Origin: Tellurirhabdus rosea
GTDB lineage: Bacteria > Bacteroidota > Bacteroidia > Cytophagales > Spirosomataceae
Assembly: GCF_026278345.1 (NCBI RefSeq)
Contig: NZ_CP111085.1
Location: 3,923,501-3,987,500, forward strand
Length of the DNA: 64,000 bases
Direction: 5' to 3'
A program made the position numbers and the translations under genes. The notes beneath the pieces were generated by a model. The model searched no databases, was not told the origin of the DNA, and saw only the letters and a program-made list of their open reading frames with translations. Below, piece after piece: positions 40,904 to 49,726 of the stretch (position 1 is its first letter; every line of letters starts with the position of its first letter).

Positions 40904-42052
40904 TTATTTTGTGCCTTTTAGACTCGTTTGAGAAACCGAATCCGCACGCACCCGCCGCGCTCGCAGAAACCGCTTGAGCTCGCTTTCCTCAAAATTCGGA
41001 GCGGCGGGGTCCATGCTGCTGACGCGGATTTTGCCGGAGGCGTGAATAAACTCGTTGTTGCCGATCCACATTCCGACGTGCACCACGCGCTCGGGCTTGT
41101 CGGCCGTGGCCGGTTCGCCGAAAAAGAGCAGGTCGCCGGGGCGCAGGCTGGCGAAGGTTTTGCCCGGCGTTTCGACGGTTTCGCCTTCGTGAACCTGTTG
41201 CGAGGCGTCGCGCGAAAGCGTCTGCCCGTTCAGGAAGTAGACCGTTTTGGTGAAGCCGCTGCAATCCATGCCTTTGACGGACGTGCCGCCCCAGAGGTAG
41301 GGAATGCCCATGAGCCGTTTGGCCGTGCTCACCAGCGCCTCCTCGGTGGGTCGGGCGGTCTTCAGCCAGTCGGCGTACCGCTTCGCTTCCGCTTTCGCGA
41401 CGTAACCGCTGCGCCCGTCGGGGTACCGCACCCGGAAAAACCGCTTTTCTTCCTTCTCCAGAACGAGCCGATTGCCCGCTACCAGATCCGAAACCGTCTG
41501 GGAAGCCGTGCTGGGTTCGGAATAGCAGAAGCCGAACGGACTTGTGTAAATGATCTTTTCGGCCTGTTCCCAACGGTCAAAATTGGCTTTTTTCATGCGT
41601 TGCAGCCCGCCGAAGTCCACCCAGGCAATGTAGCGGTCGGGCGTTTGTACCAGATACCAGCCCCGTTCCTTGTCCCAGACCCGCAGCGGCATGCCGAGCA
41701 GGGCCTGCGTCGCCAGTTCGGCGGCCTCGCGCGGATTGGAGCGGAGGTTGGCTACCGAATTGTTGACGATGGCGTAGGTTTCTTCGCCCAGCACCGCCGC
41801 GGGCAGCACGTCGATGTGGTCCTGAACCAAAAGGCCTTGGGCCGAAAGGCGGGCCAGCAAGGTCTGGCGGGCTTCCGGCAGATTCGTTTTCCCCGTCAGC
41901 CGCCCCGCCGAATCGGCAGAAATCTGGAAGATGGCGACCCGTTTATCCGGCGCGTACTGCTGCCGGACGGTTTCGATGGTGCCGGAAATCGACTGGGTAA
42001 AGCCTGCCAGGGGAAAAAGAAAGGCGACGAAAAGGGAGACGAAGCGTGTCAT
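40904..42052 (-). CDS. NlpC/P60 (C40) cell-wall peptidase with SH3-like domains
   Basis: 382 residues from the ATG at 42052, giving a signal peptide ending AGFTQ; the upstream start would add 18 residues. Two SH3b-like domains lie at about 100-150 and 170-240 (GYVAKAEAKRYADWL ends the second). The C40 domain follows, with catalytic Cys in GGTSVKGMDCSGFTK (about 266) and His in VVHVGMWIG (about 328). Relatives with this order cut gamma-D-Glu bonds in murein peptides, like YkfC. The dipeptide epimerase and an AmpG-like transporter lie within 10 kb on the same strand, which fits murein peptide recycling. Confidence 0.92.
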   Translation of the reverse strand: MTRFVSLFVAFLFPLAGFTQSISGTIETVRQQYAPDKRVAIFQISADSAGRLTGKTNLPEARQTLLARLSAQGLLVQDHIDVLPAAVLGEETYAIVNNSVANLRSNPREAAELATQALLGMPLRVWDKERGWYLVQTPDRYIAWVDFGGLQRMKKANFDRWEQAEKIIYTSPFGFCYSEPSTASQTVSDLVAGNRLVLEKEEKRFFRVRYPDGRSGYVAKAEAKRYADWLKTARPTEEALVSTAKRLMGIPYLWGGTSVKGMDCSGFTKTVYFLNGQTLSRDASQQVHEGETVETPGKTFASLRPGDLLFFGEPATADKPERVVHVGMWIGNNEFIHASGKIRVSSMDPAAPNFEESELKRFLRARRVRADSVSQTSLKGTK

Positions 42053-42121
42053 GGAATAGGCAAAATAAAGGGCAAAAATAAGCGGAGTCCGGAAGAATTG
42101 CACCATCGGGAGCCGGACGGC

Positions 42122-42159
42122 AAAAAAGAAGGCAGAGCGCCCTTGCGAACGCTCTGCCT
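42122..42159 (-). terminator. Terminator after the small lipoprotein gene
   Basis: The stem AGGCAGAGCG/CGCTCTGCCT (42130-42159) is followed on the minus strand by TTCTTTTTTG. It serves the gene ending at 42243. Confidence 0.85.
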
Positions 42160-42242
42160 ATTGATGTTGTGGATAGAATGAAAAAGTGCCTAAAAGTAGG
42201 ATTTCTGGTTATATCGGCAAGCCCGTTGGCTAAAAACAGGAA

Positions 42243-42725
42243 TTATTTTTTCGCCGTGAACTTGATCGTCAGCTCTTCGTTCGTGTCCGAATCCTTGCTG
42301 CTGAGGTTGAAAATGATGTTTGAGCCGTCGGCATCACCAATCCGTTCGCCTTCCAGGAACAGGCCGTACACCTTGCCGACCTTCTTTACTTCCAGGTCTT
42401 CCAGATCGAACTCCAGGTCTTCCGAATCTTCCATTTTGAGATTGAAAGCCAGGTCCACCTTGTCGGTGCCGGTCGCTTTCAGAACGGTCGTGCCCGCAGC
42501 GACCGTCTTGCCGTTCTGCACCTGCGGCAACGTAGGCAGGTTGTAGTCTTCGCCGTTGATTGTCAGGTAGAACGATGTAAGTTTGTACGATCCGGCGACC
42601 GTGGCGGCGGCTCCTTTGCTGCTGTTGGTCGGGGTCTCGGTTTCGGGTTCCGGCGTAACGTCAGCTTCTTTTTTGCAGGCCGTAAGCGAGGCGAGAATGA
42701 GCAGGAATGCGATTAACTTTTTCAT
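42243..42725 (-). CDS. Hypothetical lipoprotein
   Basis: 160 residues from the ATG at 42725, which places the lipobox LTAC at Cys17. After an acidic linker (EPETETPTNSS) follows a beta-rich domain (VAGSYKLTSFYLTINGEDY) with an unusual acidic run KMEDSEDLEFDLEDLEV in the middle. This resembles the lipocalin-like lipoproteins common in Bacteroidota, but I cannot name a family. Single gene closed by a terminator. Confidence 0.8.
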   Translation of the reverse strand: MKKLIAFLLILASLTACKKEADVTPEPETETPTNSSKGAAATVAGSYKLTSFYLTINGEDYNLPTLPQVQNGKTVAAGTTVLKATGTDKVDLAFNLKMEDSEDLEFDLEDLEVKKVGKVYGLFLEGERIGDADGSNIIFNLSSKDSDTNEELTIKFTAKK

Positions 42726-42817
42726 AGCATTTGTTGTGTGTGATAGTTTGTGTTTGATTAACGATACAAAGCTATCACCACCCTGCCCGGCGGCCAATCG
42801 GACCCTGCGTGAGTCGT

Positions 42818-44116
42818 TTATTTTACCGGTTTAAGTGTATCATACGGAACCTGAAACCGGGACAGGTCCGGCTTGCGCGACCGCTTCCGTTTGACTTCCG
42901 CATCGTAGATCACCCGGCCCAGATTGGCCATAAACGGAAAGCCAACCGAGTCGTAATCGTATTTGTCGTCGTTGAAAACGCCGTCCGAATTGCAGGAAAT
43001 AACGGCCGCGAGCATGAACTCGACGCCTTTGTCGAAATCCACAATGTACGCATTGTCAATAAGATAGCCGTAGGCGTCGCCCACTTTGTTGAAAATCCGA
43101 AGCCCTTTCGGAAAGGGTCTTTTGTTGTCGCCGGTCAGCAGAAACTTGCAGTAGCTGTCGTAGTAGGTTGAGTCGTATTTCGGGAAGGTTGTTTCGCGCG
43201 GAAGCTGGGACAGGTACTGGTAAAGAAACCGGTAATCGGCCTCGGTGAGGTTGAAACGGCGGCCGGCCGGCACGGATTCCGGAAAGAGCACGGCCTTCAG
43301 CATCTCCTGCTGCTCTTCGAGGGCGAAGTAGTTTTTGTCGGTAAAATCGAACGGCTGCCGAACGAGCGAATCGCCCCGCAGGTAGCCGATGCCCCGTCTG
43401 ATGGGGGCCTGTGGCCGGTACACCTTGTCGCAAACCTGCGCGGACTGGCTGTAGACGGGCCTGTTGTCTTTCCCCAGAAAGCGAACGGGGTTGGTATGCC
43501 GGTTCTGGTCGGGCGTCATCGGCAGCGACAGCCGGTGGACGATGCGCAGATCTTTGTAGCCTTTATGGTACAGCCGCTCGTTAAAATCACACTGGCCGAT
43601 GAATTCATAAAGTCGGTTAAAGGCGTCGTTGTCGCTGACGAGCAGGATTTTTTTGCTGTAATGCGCCACGGAAGGCAAGCCGCTGGCCGCGGTCGGGTCG
43701 GTCCGGACGGCGGTCTGGCGGGCAAAGGCCGAGTCGGTCAGCATGGGCGAGAACTTGTCTAGGCCCGGTTTTTTCAGCTCATTCAGTTTTTCCAAAGCCA
43801 GCAGCACGGCCGGAAATTTGACGGTACTGGCCGGGTAGAAATACCGGTTTTTATCCACCTTATACCGAAACGTTTTGAACGAAGGCCGGTTCTGCGCGTC
43901 GCGGTCGATGCGGGTGTACAGAATCTGCACATCGTACTTGTCGGGTTGTTTCAGCACCGTGCCGAACAATTCCGGGCTGGCCCGGAGGATATCTTCCAGC
44001 GACCGTTCTTTCTGGGCAAAAGCGCCCGTCCGGACCGTAAAAAGAAGGAGTAGACAGACAAGCAGACTGGCAGGTTGTGGCTTTCTAAAATAAATATTAG
44101 CAAAATATTGACTCAT
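42818..44116 (-). CDS. Class A beta-lactamase-like serine hydrolase
   Basis: 432 residues with a signal peptide (about 1-35). The active serine motif is YPASTVKFPAVLLALEKL (STVK, Ser at about 97), the second motif is the SDN of LLVSDNDAFNRLYEF near 160, and the third lies at NKVGDAYGYL near 342, with KVG for the usual KTG. All three motifs stand in the class A order, but the protein is 150 residues longer than true beta-lactamases. A periplasmic peptidase or carboxypeptidase role is more likely than drug resistance. Confidence 0.82.
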   Translation of the reverse strand: MSQYFANIYFRKPQPASLLVCLLLLFTVRTGAFAQKERSLEDILRASPELFGTVLKQPDKYDVQILYTRIDRDAQNRPSFKTFRYKVDKNRYFYPASTVKFPAVLLALEKLNELKKPGLDKFSPMLTDSAFARQTAVRTDPTAASGLPSVAHYSKKILLVSDNDAFNRLYEFIGQCDFNERLYHKGYKDLRIVHRLSLPMTPDQNRHTNPVRFLGKDNRPVYSQSAQVCDKVYRPQAPIRRGIGYLRGDSLVRQPFDFTDKNYFALEEQQEMLKAVLFPESVPAGRRFNLTEADYRFLYQYLSQLPRETTFPKYDSTYYDSYCKFLLTGDNKRPFPKGLRIFNKVGDAYGYLIDNAYIVDFDKGVEFMLAAVISCNSDGVFNDDKYDYDSVGFPFMANLGRVIYDAEVKRKRSRKPDLSRFQVPYDTLKPVK

Positions 44117-44171
44117 TTGTCAGACAAGTATTTATTTGTGTCAACCCCGTAACTCAACGTCACCGTACCGC

Positions 44172-44477
44172 ATGAAAACCTCGCTTAACACCCTGCTCAA
44201 GGGTGAATACCTGATTGTCCAGCAGTCAGGCGGCTACACGCAACTTACCAAAAAAGCCTGGCCGGTCAAACTCATTGTCGCCCGCACCGATGCCCGCCGT
44301 CCCTGCCAGCCGGGTTATTCCATCAGCTCCGCGTTCATCCACAACCAGCGCATCCAGCTGAACATCGATCTCTACCGCCACCCCGACGTTCCCGACCGCT
44401 TTGAGTTTGCGCTCGATGGCGCTTTCTACAGCCTCCAGGTGGGGGCCGGTGCCGCCGACATCAGCGCGATTGACTGA
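44172..44477 (+). CDS. Hypothetical 101-residue protein
   Basis: 101 residues from the ATG at 44172. No signal peptide or membrane helix. It reads as a small alpha+beta domain (YLIVQQSGGYTQLTKKAWPV, then IQLNIDLYRHPDVPDRFEF). Not recognised. Its 3' end overlaps the 3' end of the convergent BioF-like gene by 17 nt. The ATG-near context and codon use look like those of the neighbours, so I take it as real. Confidence 0.6.
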   Translation: MKTSLNTLLKGEYLIVQQSGGYTQLTKKAWPVKLIVARTDARRPCQPGYSISSAFIHNQRIQLNIDLYRHPDVPDRFEFALDGAFYSLQVGAGAADISAID

Positions 44478-45531
44478 CCGTTTGCGCAAACCGGCCGACC
44501 GCCGTTCCCAGCCGACCGAGATCGTCCGGCGTATGCAGGGCGCTGATAACCAGGCGCGTATTGGGCTTGTCGGCGGGTGTTGGATAGGCGAACTGGTAGA
44601 TGAGAATGTCGTCGTCCAGCAGACTGGGATACAGCCCGTCGTGCGGGGTGTAAAAGACCGGATAACCGGGAATATGCGCAAAAAGGCCGGTTGTGTCGAG
44701 CAGCGACTCCGCCCGTCGGATGTTTTCATTCAGCCGGCCATAGGCGTTCCGGTACAGGTCTTCCGCCCGGACAAAAGCCGCCAGATAAGCGGGCGAAATG
44801 GGCGAACAGGCCCCAAAAAACGCCGTGTGCCGGATCGCCGCCAGCGTTTCGGAATCGCCCAGCACCACGCCGCCGGGTAGCCCCAGGGCTTTCGCCAGCG
44901 AAGCCGTTATGAGAAGCCGCACGTTTTCCCGCTTCGGAACCAGGGCGGCAATGCCGCTGCCGTCCGGCCCGATGACGCCTAGTCCGTGCGAATCGTCCAC
45001 CAGCAGCGTGATCTGCCGGTCGGCGGGGAGGTGGGCTACCCAGTCGAACGGGTAGGCTTCCGACCGCACGGCATCCAGCGAGTTGAGGGCGATGACCAGG
45101 TGTTCGCCCGCCGCCTCGACCAGCCGGGGCACCTGGGCCGTCCATTCGCCGAAGGAGAGCCGGGGCAACTGCGTCCGGGCGTCCTGCCAGATGGCCGGGT
45201 GGGCGCCGGGCGCATACAGAAAGCCGTAGCCTTCGGCCCGCAGATACTGGACCACGACCTGCCCGGCCATCATGCCCGACGACATGGTCAGGGCGGTTTC
45301 CAGCCCCGCAAACCGGGCCAGCTTTTCCTCCGCTTCTTCGTAGATGCCGAGTCGCAGATTCCCGTTGCGCGACGAGCCGAAAACGGTGCCGTACCGCTCC
45401 ATGCTTTCGGCGAGCAGCGCCCGGAAGGCCGGGTTCTGCGCGATGCCGAGGTAGGCCGTGCCGCTGAAGAAAAGGTGCTCCCGCCCGTCGAACTGGATGG
45501 TGCGGCCGGGAAGGTGATCAATGGTGTACAT
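44461..45531 (-). CDS. BioF-like PLP-dependent alpha-oxoamine synthase/aminotransferase
   Basis: 356 residues. Fold-type I PLP enzyme close to 8-amino-7-oxononanoate synthase: NYLGL-like start (here SGTAYLGIAQNPAF), GTVFGSSRNGNLRLGIYEEAE, the cofactor Asp/His in LLVDDSHGLGVIGPDGSG, and the Schiff-base lysine in LLITASLAKALGLPGGVV near 216. It is 25-30 residues shorter than typical BioF, and no biotin gene lies nearby, so the substrate may differ. It is read in the same direction as the upstream dipeptide epimerase, with a word-repeat hairpin between them. Confidence 0.85.
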   Translation of the reverse strand: MYTIDHLPGRTIQFDGREHLFFSGTAYLGIAQNPAFRALLAESMERYGTVFGSSRNGNLRLGIYEEAEEKLARFAGLETALTMSSGMMAGQVVVQYLRAEGYGFLYAPGAHPAIWQDARTQLPRLSFGEWTAQVPRLVEAAGEHLVIALNSLDAVRSEAYPFDWVAHLPADRQITLLVDDSHGLGVIGPDGSGIAALVPKRENVRLLITASLAKALGLPGGVVLGDSETLAAIRHTAFFGACSPISPAYLAAFVRAEDLYRNAYGRLNENIRRAESLLDTTGLFAHIPGYPVFYTPHDGLYPSLLDDDILIYQFAYPTPADKPNTRLVISALHTPDDLGRLGTAVGRFAQTVSQSR

Positions 45532-45532
45532 C

Positions 45533-45665
45533 TGAACTTGGATTACGCTGATTAACGGATTGACTTTGATGGTTGCAGGCGAATGGGTGCCTGATCTCGG
45601 AGGCAGGTGCGGCCTGAAAAGCGGAGCATCCTGGTAAATCCGTTAATCCGTGGAATCCCGGTTCA
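45533..45665. repeat. Word-repeat hairpin inside an apparent operon
   Basis: The arms 45533-45561 and 45637-45665 pair over 29 positions with about five mismatches; the word is GATTAACG/GATTACG. The right arm covers the last codons and the stop codon of the epimerase gene, and the left arm ends 1 nt before the BioF-like start codon. Confidence 0.8.
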
Positions 45666-46668
45666 GACGGGCGCCGGTGCCGTTTTCCGCCGCGTAAATT
45701 ACCCGGCCGAAATCGAACGTCACGCCGGTGGCCGGGTCGTTGGTGATGAGCAGCGTGCCGTCCATGTCCACGTAGTCCAGCAGCGGGAGCAGTTGACCGA
45801 TGGCCGAAATGCCGACGCTGGTTTCGTTCATGCAGCCGACCATGACCGTCATGCCGTGCCGCCGGGCAGCCGCAATCATGCGCCGGGCGGGAGTGAGGCC
45901 GCCGCACTTGGTCAGTTTGATGTTGATGCCGTGAAAATAGCCCGCGCACTTGTCCACGTCGCTTTCCACAATGCAGCTTTCATCGGCCAGGACGGGCAAC
46001 GCACTTTCGGCATAAACCCGTTTCATACCGTCCCAATCGGTGGCTTTCAGCGGCTGTTCGATGAATTCGACACCCAGTTTTTTCAGTTCAGGGGCGAACG
46101 CGATAGTCTGTTCGGCTGTCCAGGCGCAGTTGGCGTCGACGCGGAAAGTGGCGTCCGTATGGCGGCGGAGTTCGCGGATGATGGCCAGGTCGTCGGACGT
46201 CCCGAGCTTGATTTTGTACAGCGGCCAGGGCAGTTCCTGCATTTTGGACACCATTGTTTCGACCGTGTCGATGCCGATGGTGTAGTTAGTCATCGGAAGG
46301 TGGTCCGGCGAAAGTCCCCAGCGTTCGTAAAGCTTTCTGCCTTCGCGTTTGGCGACGAGGTCGTGGGCGGCTTCGTCCAGCGCGCACTGGGCAAACGGGT
46401 TGTCCTTCAGATGGGGATGCGCCAGGTCCCAGAGGCTTTCGGCCGTTTTCCAGTCGTCGGACTCGATCAGCGGACGGAGGGCTTCGAGGGCCGCCACCAT
46501 GCTGTCGAGGGTAATGCCGTAATATTTATTGGAAGTCGCTTCGCCAAAACCCCGGAAATGGCCGTCCTGCAACTCGACAACCAGCGTCGGCTGCACGTCG
46601 CGGGAGTCGTGGGCGATGGTAAAGGTGTGTTTTAGGCGAAGGTCGAAGCGGTGGAAAAAAAGGCGCAT
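45643..46668 (-). CDS. Dipeptide epimerase (L-Ala-D/L-Glu epimerase-like), enolase superfamily
   Basis: 341 residues, the normal length of the muconate-lactonizing-enzyme-like branch. The first base is in PLYKIKLG (KxK, about 152-154), the metal ligands are in FRVDANCAW (Asp), FIEQPL (Glu) and VLADESC (Asp), and the second base is in INIKLTKCGG. The order is that of L-Ala-D/L-Glu epimerases (YcjG/YkfB), which convert the dipeptide released from murein. The start at 46668 gives MRLFFHRFDLRLKHTFTIA, as in relatives. Nearby NlpC/P60 and AmpG-like genes support a role in murein peptide use. Confidence 0.9.
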   Translation of the reverse strand: MRLFFHRFDLRLKHTFTIAHDSRDVQPTLVVELQDGHFRGFGEATSNKYYGITLDSMVAALEALRPLIESDDWKTAESLWDLAHPHLKDNPFAQCALDEAAHDLVAKREGRKLYERWGLSPDHLPMTNYTIGIDTVETMVSKMQELPWPLYKIKLGTSDDLAIIRELRRHTDATFRVDANCAWTAEQTIAFAPELKKLGVEFIEQPLKATDWDGMKRVYAESALPVLADESCIVESDVDKCAGYFHGINIKLTKCGGLTPARRMIAAARRHGMTVMVGCMNETSVGISAIGQLLPLLDYVDMDGTLLITNDPATGVTFDFGRVIYAAENGTGARLNRDSTD

Positions 46669-46700
46669 GGCGGGTTGGTGTTCGCAGATTTCGCGGAAAA

Positions 46701-47096
46701 TTACAGGTTATTTGCCAGACGAACCAACGAGACTTTGTTTTCCAGACTTGATACGTTGAAGTTGATGAGGAAGCCGAGCTTTTTTTCGGTCAGTTTCAAA
46801 TACGTTAAAAGTTGTTTGTAATGAACGTCGGTCAGGCTTTCGACGGATTTGACTTCGATGATGACACGCTCCTCGACCAGGATGTCCAGCCGGAATCCGA
46901 TGTCAAACCGGAGGCTGTCGTAATGCATGGGAATGCCAGCCTGGGTGCGGATTTTCAAGCCGGATTTTTGTAATTCGTAAGTCAGGGCGGCTTCGTAAAC
47001 AGATTCCAGAAGGCCGGGACCTAAGTGGGAATGTACTTTGAACGCCGCGCCCCGGATGAGATAGGAGAGTTCGTTTAGTGTTTTTTCGGTGGGCAT
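46701..47096 (-). CDS. GxxExxY protein, PD-(D/E)XK nuclease-like
   Basis: 131 residues from the ATG at 47096; the open frame extends upstream into the repeat, but MPTEKTLNELSYLIRG is the family start. The motif naming the family is GPGLLESVYEAAL (G-x2-E-x2-Y). The nuclease-like core is FRLDILVEERVIIEVKSVE (D ... E-x-K). Function unknown in the family. It lies directly beside a word-repeat hairpin of the AGATT type, a placement I have noted as common for these genes in Bacteroidota. Confidence 0.9.
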   Translation of the reverse strand: MPTEKTLNELSYLIRGAAFKVHSHLGPGLLESVYEAALTYELQKSGLKIRTQAGIPMHYDSLRFDIGFRLDILVEERVIIEVKSVESLTDVHYKQLLTYLKLTEKKLGFLINFNVSSLENKVSLVRLANNL

Positions 47097-47130
47097 GGGA
47101 AATGATTTTAAAGTCTGAGCTTTTGTTTTT

Positions 47131-47233
47131 CTCGCAGATTCTCGCTGATTTCTAGGGCGCAGATTCTCGCTGATTTCAAGGCGCAAATTCTTCTGCGAAA
47201 ATCTGCGCCTTGAAATCAGCGAGAATCTGCGAG
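47131..47233. repeat. Direct plus inverted repeat of the CGCAGATTCTCGCTGATTTC word
   Basis: Two direct copies start at 47133 and 47158 (25-nt period), and the reverse complement lies at 47199-47233. The second copy and the inverse copy pair over 33 nt with about three mismatches. One arm therefore carries one extra unit. It fills the divergent space between the GxxExxY gene and the DUF5916 gene. Confidence 0.88.
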
Positions 47234-47328
47234 GAACAACCAACCCGTAAGACGACCCGCTTCCCCAAAAGTAACCGAACCAAATAAGTCACCTTCCCGT
47301 TACCCAAGCGCCCGGTCAACCCTTGTTT

Positions 47329-49542
47329 ATGCGCTTCCTTTTACCGTTCCTTTTTCTTGTTTGCCTGACAAAAGCCGCCGCTCAGCCGCTCCTGGTCGCG
47401 CCCACCGATTCCACCGTTCACCTCGACGGCCTGCTGAACGAGTCTGTCTGGCGGCGCGCTCAGGTAGCGACCGACTTTACGCTGAATTTCCCCAACGATA
47501 CCGCCCGGGCCTATAACTCCACCGAAGTCCGCCTGACCTACGACCAGCGCCACCTCTACATCGCCGTGATCTGTTACGACCGCGACCCGCAGAAACGCTA
47601 CATCGTCCGCTCGCTCCGCCGCGATTACGACTGGGACACCAACGACAACATTTCCATCTACATCGACCCCTTCGGCGACCGCACCAACGGCTTTACGTTC
47701 CAGTTTACGCCCCTGGGCGTCGAGCGCGAAGGGCAGATGTTCAACGGCGAGGAGGTGGCGTCAGAGTGGGACAACAAGTGGCGTTCGGTGGTTCGCCGCT
47801 TCCCCGACCGCTGGCAAGGCGAAATGATGATTCCGTTTACGTCGCTGCGTTTCAAAAAAGGCGCTCAGCAGTTTCTGATGAATTTCGCCCGCAACGACGT
47901 GAAGAACAACCAGCGGAGTGCGTGGCGGCGGGTGCCGATTGCCTACAGCGTCTCGGCCCTATCGTTTGCCGATACGGTCCGGTTTGCCACGCCGCTCCCG
48001 CATCCGGGGGCCAATATCTCGCTGATTCCGTACGTCACCGGCCGCGGAACGGACATTTACAGCCGCACCGCTACGGGTCAGCCGCTGCGCAACGCGGACG
48101 GCCGCTACCGCACGCGGGAATTCGGCTCAGACGTCGGGTTCGATGCCAAAGTCGCCATCACGCCTTCCCTGAACCTCGACCTGACCGTCAACCCCGATTT
48201 TTCGCAGGTGGAAGTGGACCAGCAGGTGACGAACCTGAATCGGTTTGAGCTGTTTTTTCCGGAACGGCGGCAGTTTTTTCTGGAAAACAACGACCTCTTC
48301 GCCAACCTCGGCTTCGAGCAGACGCGCCCGTTTTTCTCCCGCCGCATCGGCATCGGCCGCGACACCACAACGGGCCTGATTGTCCAGAACCCGATCCTGT
48401 ACGGAGCCCGGTTGAGTGGAAAAATTGACAAGGCCTGGCGAATTGGGCTGCTCAACACCCGGACCGCCCGGCAGGCCGACCGGGGCATTGCGGCCCAGAA
48501 CTACACGGTGGCGATTGTGCAGCGGCAGGTTTTTGCCCGTTCCAATGCGGTGGCATTCGTCGTAGACCGGCAGGGTGGGGGCGGGGCGAGCCCGTTTACG
48601 CGGGTGGCGGGCGGGGAATTCAACCTGCTGACCGAAGACAACCGCTGGTCGGGGAAGGTGTGGCTGCACAAGGCTTTCCGGGCCGACATCCGCAACAGCC
48701 GTCCCTACGAAACCGCTGCGCACGGCCTGTTTCTGAACTACACCACCGAAAACTGGGAGCTGGAGTGGGCGCACGAATACGTGGGACGCGACTACCGCAT
48801 CAACGACGTGGGTTTTGTCGCTCGCGCCGGGCAGTGGGGCTTTTTTCCGAAAGCTTCCTATAAATTTTACACGAAGCGGCCGGGGCACCCCATCGTCAGC
48901 CACGGACCGGGCACCGAGGCGCGCATTTATTACGGTCTGAACGGCCGGCTTTACGACCGCGAACTGGATTTTTTCTATGACGTGACGCTCCGGAACACAA
49001 CCCAATTCGGGATCGGCCACTATAATTATTACACCTACCTGTTTGCCCCTTTCGACCCGACCAATTCCGGCGGCCGCCCGCTTCCGTCGAGCACGTCCTA
49101 CCGGTCACGCGGCGCGTTCTGGTTCTTCAGCTCCGACCGGCGCCGACTGCTGACGCTGAACGTGGAGGGCTGGACGGGGACGTATTTTCGCGGAACGAAT
49201 TTCAATCTGGTGCCGGTGCTGAGCTACCGGTTTCAGCCCTACGGCTCGCTGGCGGTGGCGGCCGAGTACAACAACATCCGGCAGCCGGAGCCGTACCATT
49301 CGCGGGCGTTCTGGCTGGTGGGCCCGCGGCTGGACCTGTCGTTCACCCGTTCGCTTTTCGTGACCACCTGGCTGCAATACAACGAGCAGGCCCGCAACGT
49401 GAACCTGAACAGCCGTTTGCAGTGGCGTTTCAAGCCCGTCTCGGACCTGTTTATCGTGTACACGGAGAACTATTTGCCGCCCGCCTTGCCGGTGAAAAAC
49501 CGGGCGCTGGTGGTGAAGTTGTCGTATTGGTTGAATGTGTGA
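47329..49542 (+). CDS. DUF5916 protein with CBM9-like domain
   Basis: 737 residues from the ATG at 47329 (an in-frame TTG lies 6 nt upstream). A signal peptide ends KAAAQ. Residues 25-210 are a carbohydrate-binding family 9-like domain (LDGLLNESVWRRA, then YDWDTNDNISIYIDPFGDRT). The rest is DUF5916: TVNPDFSQVEVDQQVTNLNR and FPERRQFFLENNDLF near 310 are its hallmark, followed by barrel-like strands to a final LSYWLNV. An outer-membrane barrel with a periplasmic sugar- or metal-binding part is the likely form. The substrate is unknown. Confidence 0.92.
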   Translation: MRFLLPFLFLVCLTKAAAQPLLVAPTDSTVHLDGLLNESVWRRAQVATDFTLNFPNDTARAYNSTEVRLTYDQRHLYIAVICYDRDPQKRYIVRSLRRDYDWDTNDNISIYIDPFGDRTNGFTFQFTPLGVEREGQMFNGEEVASEWDNKWRSVVRRFPDRWQGEMMIPFTSLRFKKGAQQFLMNFARNDVKNNQRSAWRRVPIAYSVSALSFADTVRFATPLPHPGANISLIPYVTGRGTDIYSRTATGQPLRNADGRYRTREFGSDVGFDAKVAITPSLNLDLTVNPDFSQVEVDQQVTNLNRFELFFPERRQFFLENNDLFANLGFEQTRPFFSRRIGIGRDTTTGLIVQNPILYGARLSGKIDKAWRIGLLNTRTARQADRGIAAQNYTVAIVQRQVFARSNAVAFVVDRQGGGGASPFTRVAGGEFNLLTEDNRWSGKVWLHKAFRADIRNSRPYETAAHGLFLNYTTENWELEWAHEYVGRDYRINDVGFVARAGQWGFFPKASYKFYTKRPGHPIVSHGPGTEARIYYGLNGRLYDRELDFFYDVTLRNTTQFGIGHYNYYTYLFAPFDPTNSGGRPLPSSTSYRSRGAFWFFSSDRRRLLTLNVEGWTGTYFRGTNFNLVPVLSYRFQPYGSLAVAAEYNNIRQPEPYHSRAFWLVGPRLDLSFTRSLFVTTWLQYNEQARNVNLNSRLQWRFKPVSDLFIVYTENYLPPALPVKNRALVVKLSYWLNV

Positions 49543-49565
49543 GGTTCACTTCTCAGAGAGCTGTT

Positions 49566-49654
49566 TCTCGTAGATTAACGCGGATTTCTAACGCAGATTT
49601 TCGCAGAAAAAATCAGTGAAAATCTGCGTTAGAAATCCGCGTTAATCTGCGAGA
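49566..49654. repeat. Word-repeat hairpin between convergent genes
   Basis: The arms 49566-49602 and 49618-49654 pair over 37 nt with one mismatch and consist of AGATTAACG / GGATTTCTAACG words. The loop is only 15 nt. It lies between the stop of the DUF5916 gene and the stop of the MFS gene. Confidence 0.92.
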
Positions 49655-49726
49655 GATACTATCAAACATAGCCTGAAGATACGCAAAAGCCAGCAAAATG
49701 AAGGTTCTTCATTGGCACAAACTCCG

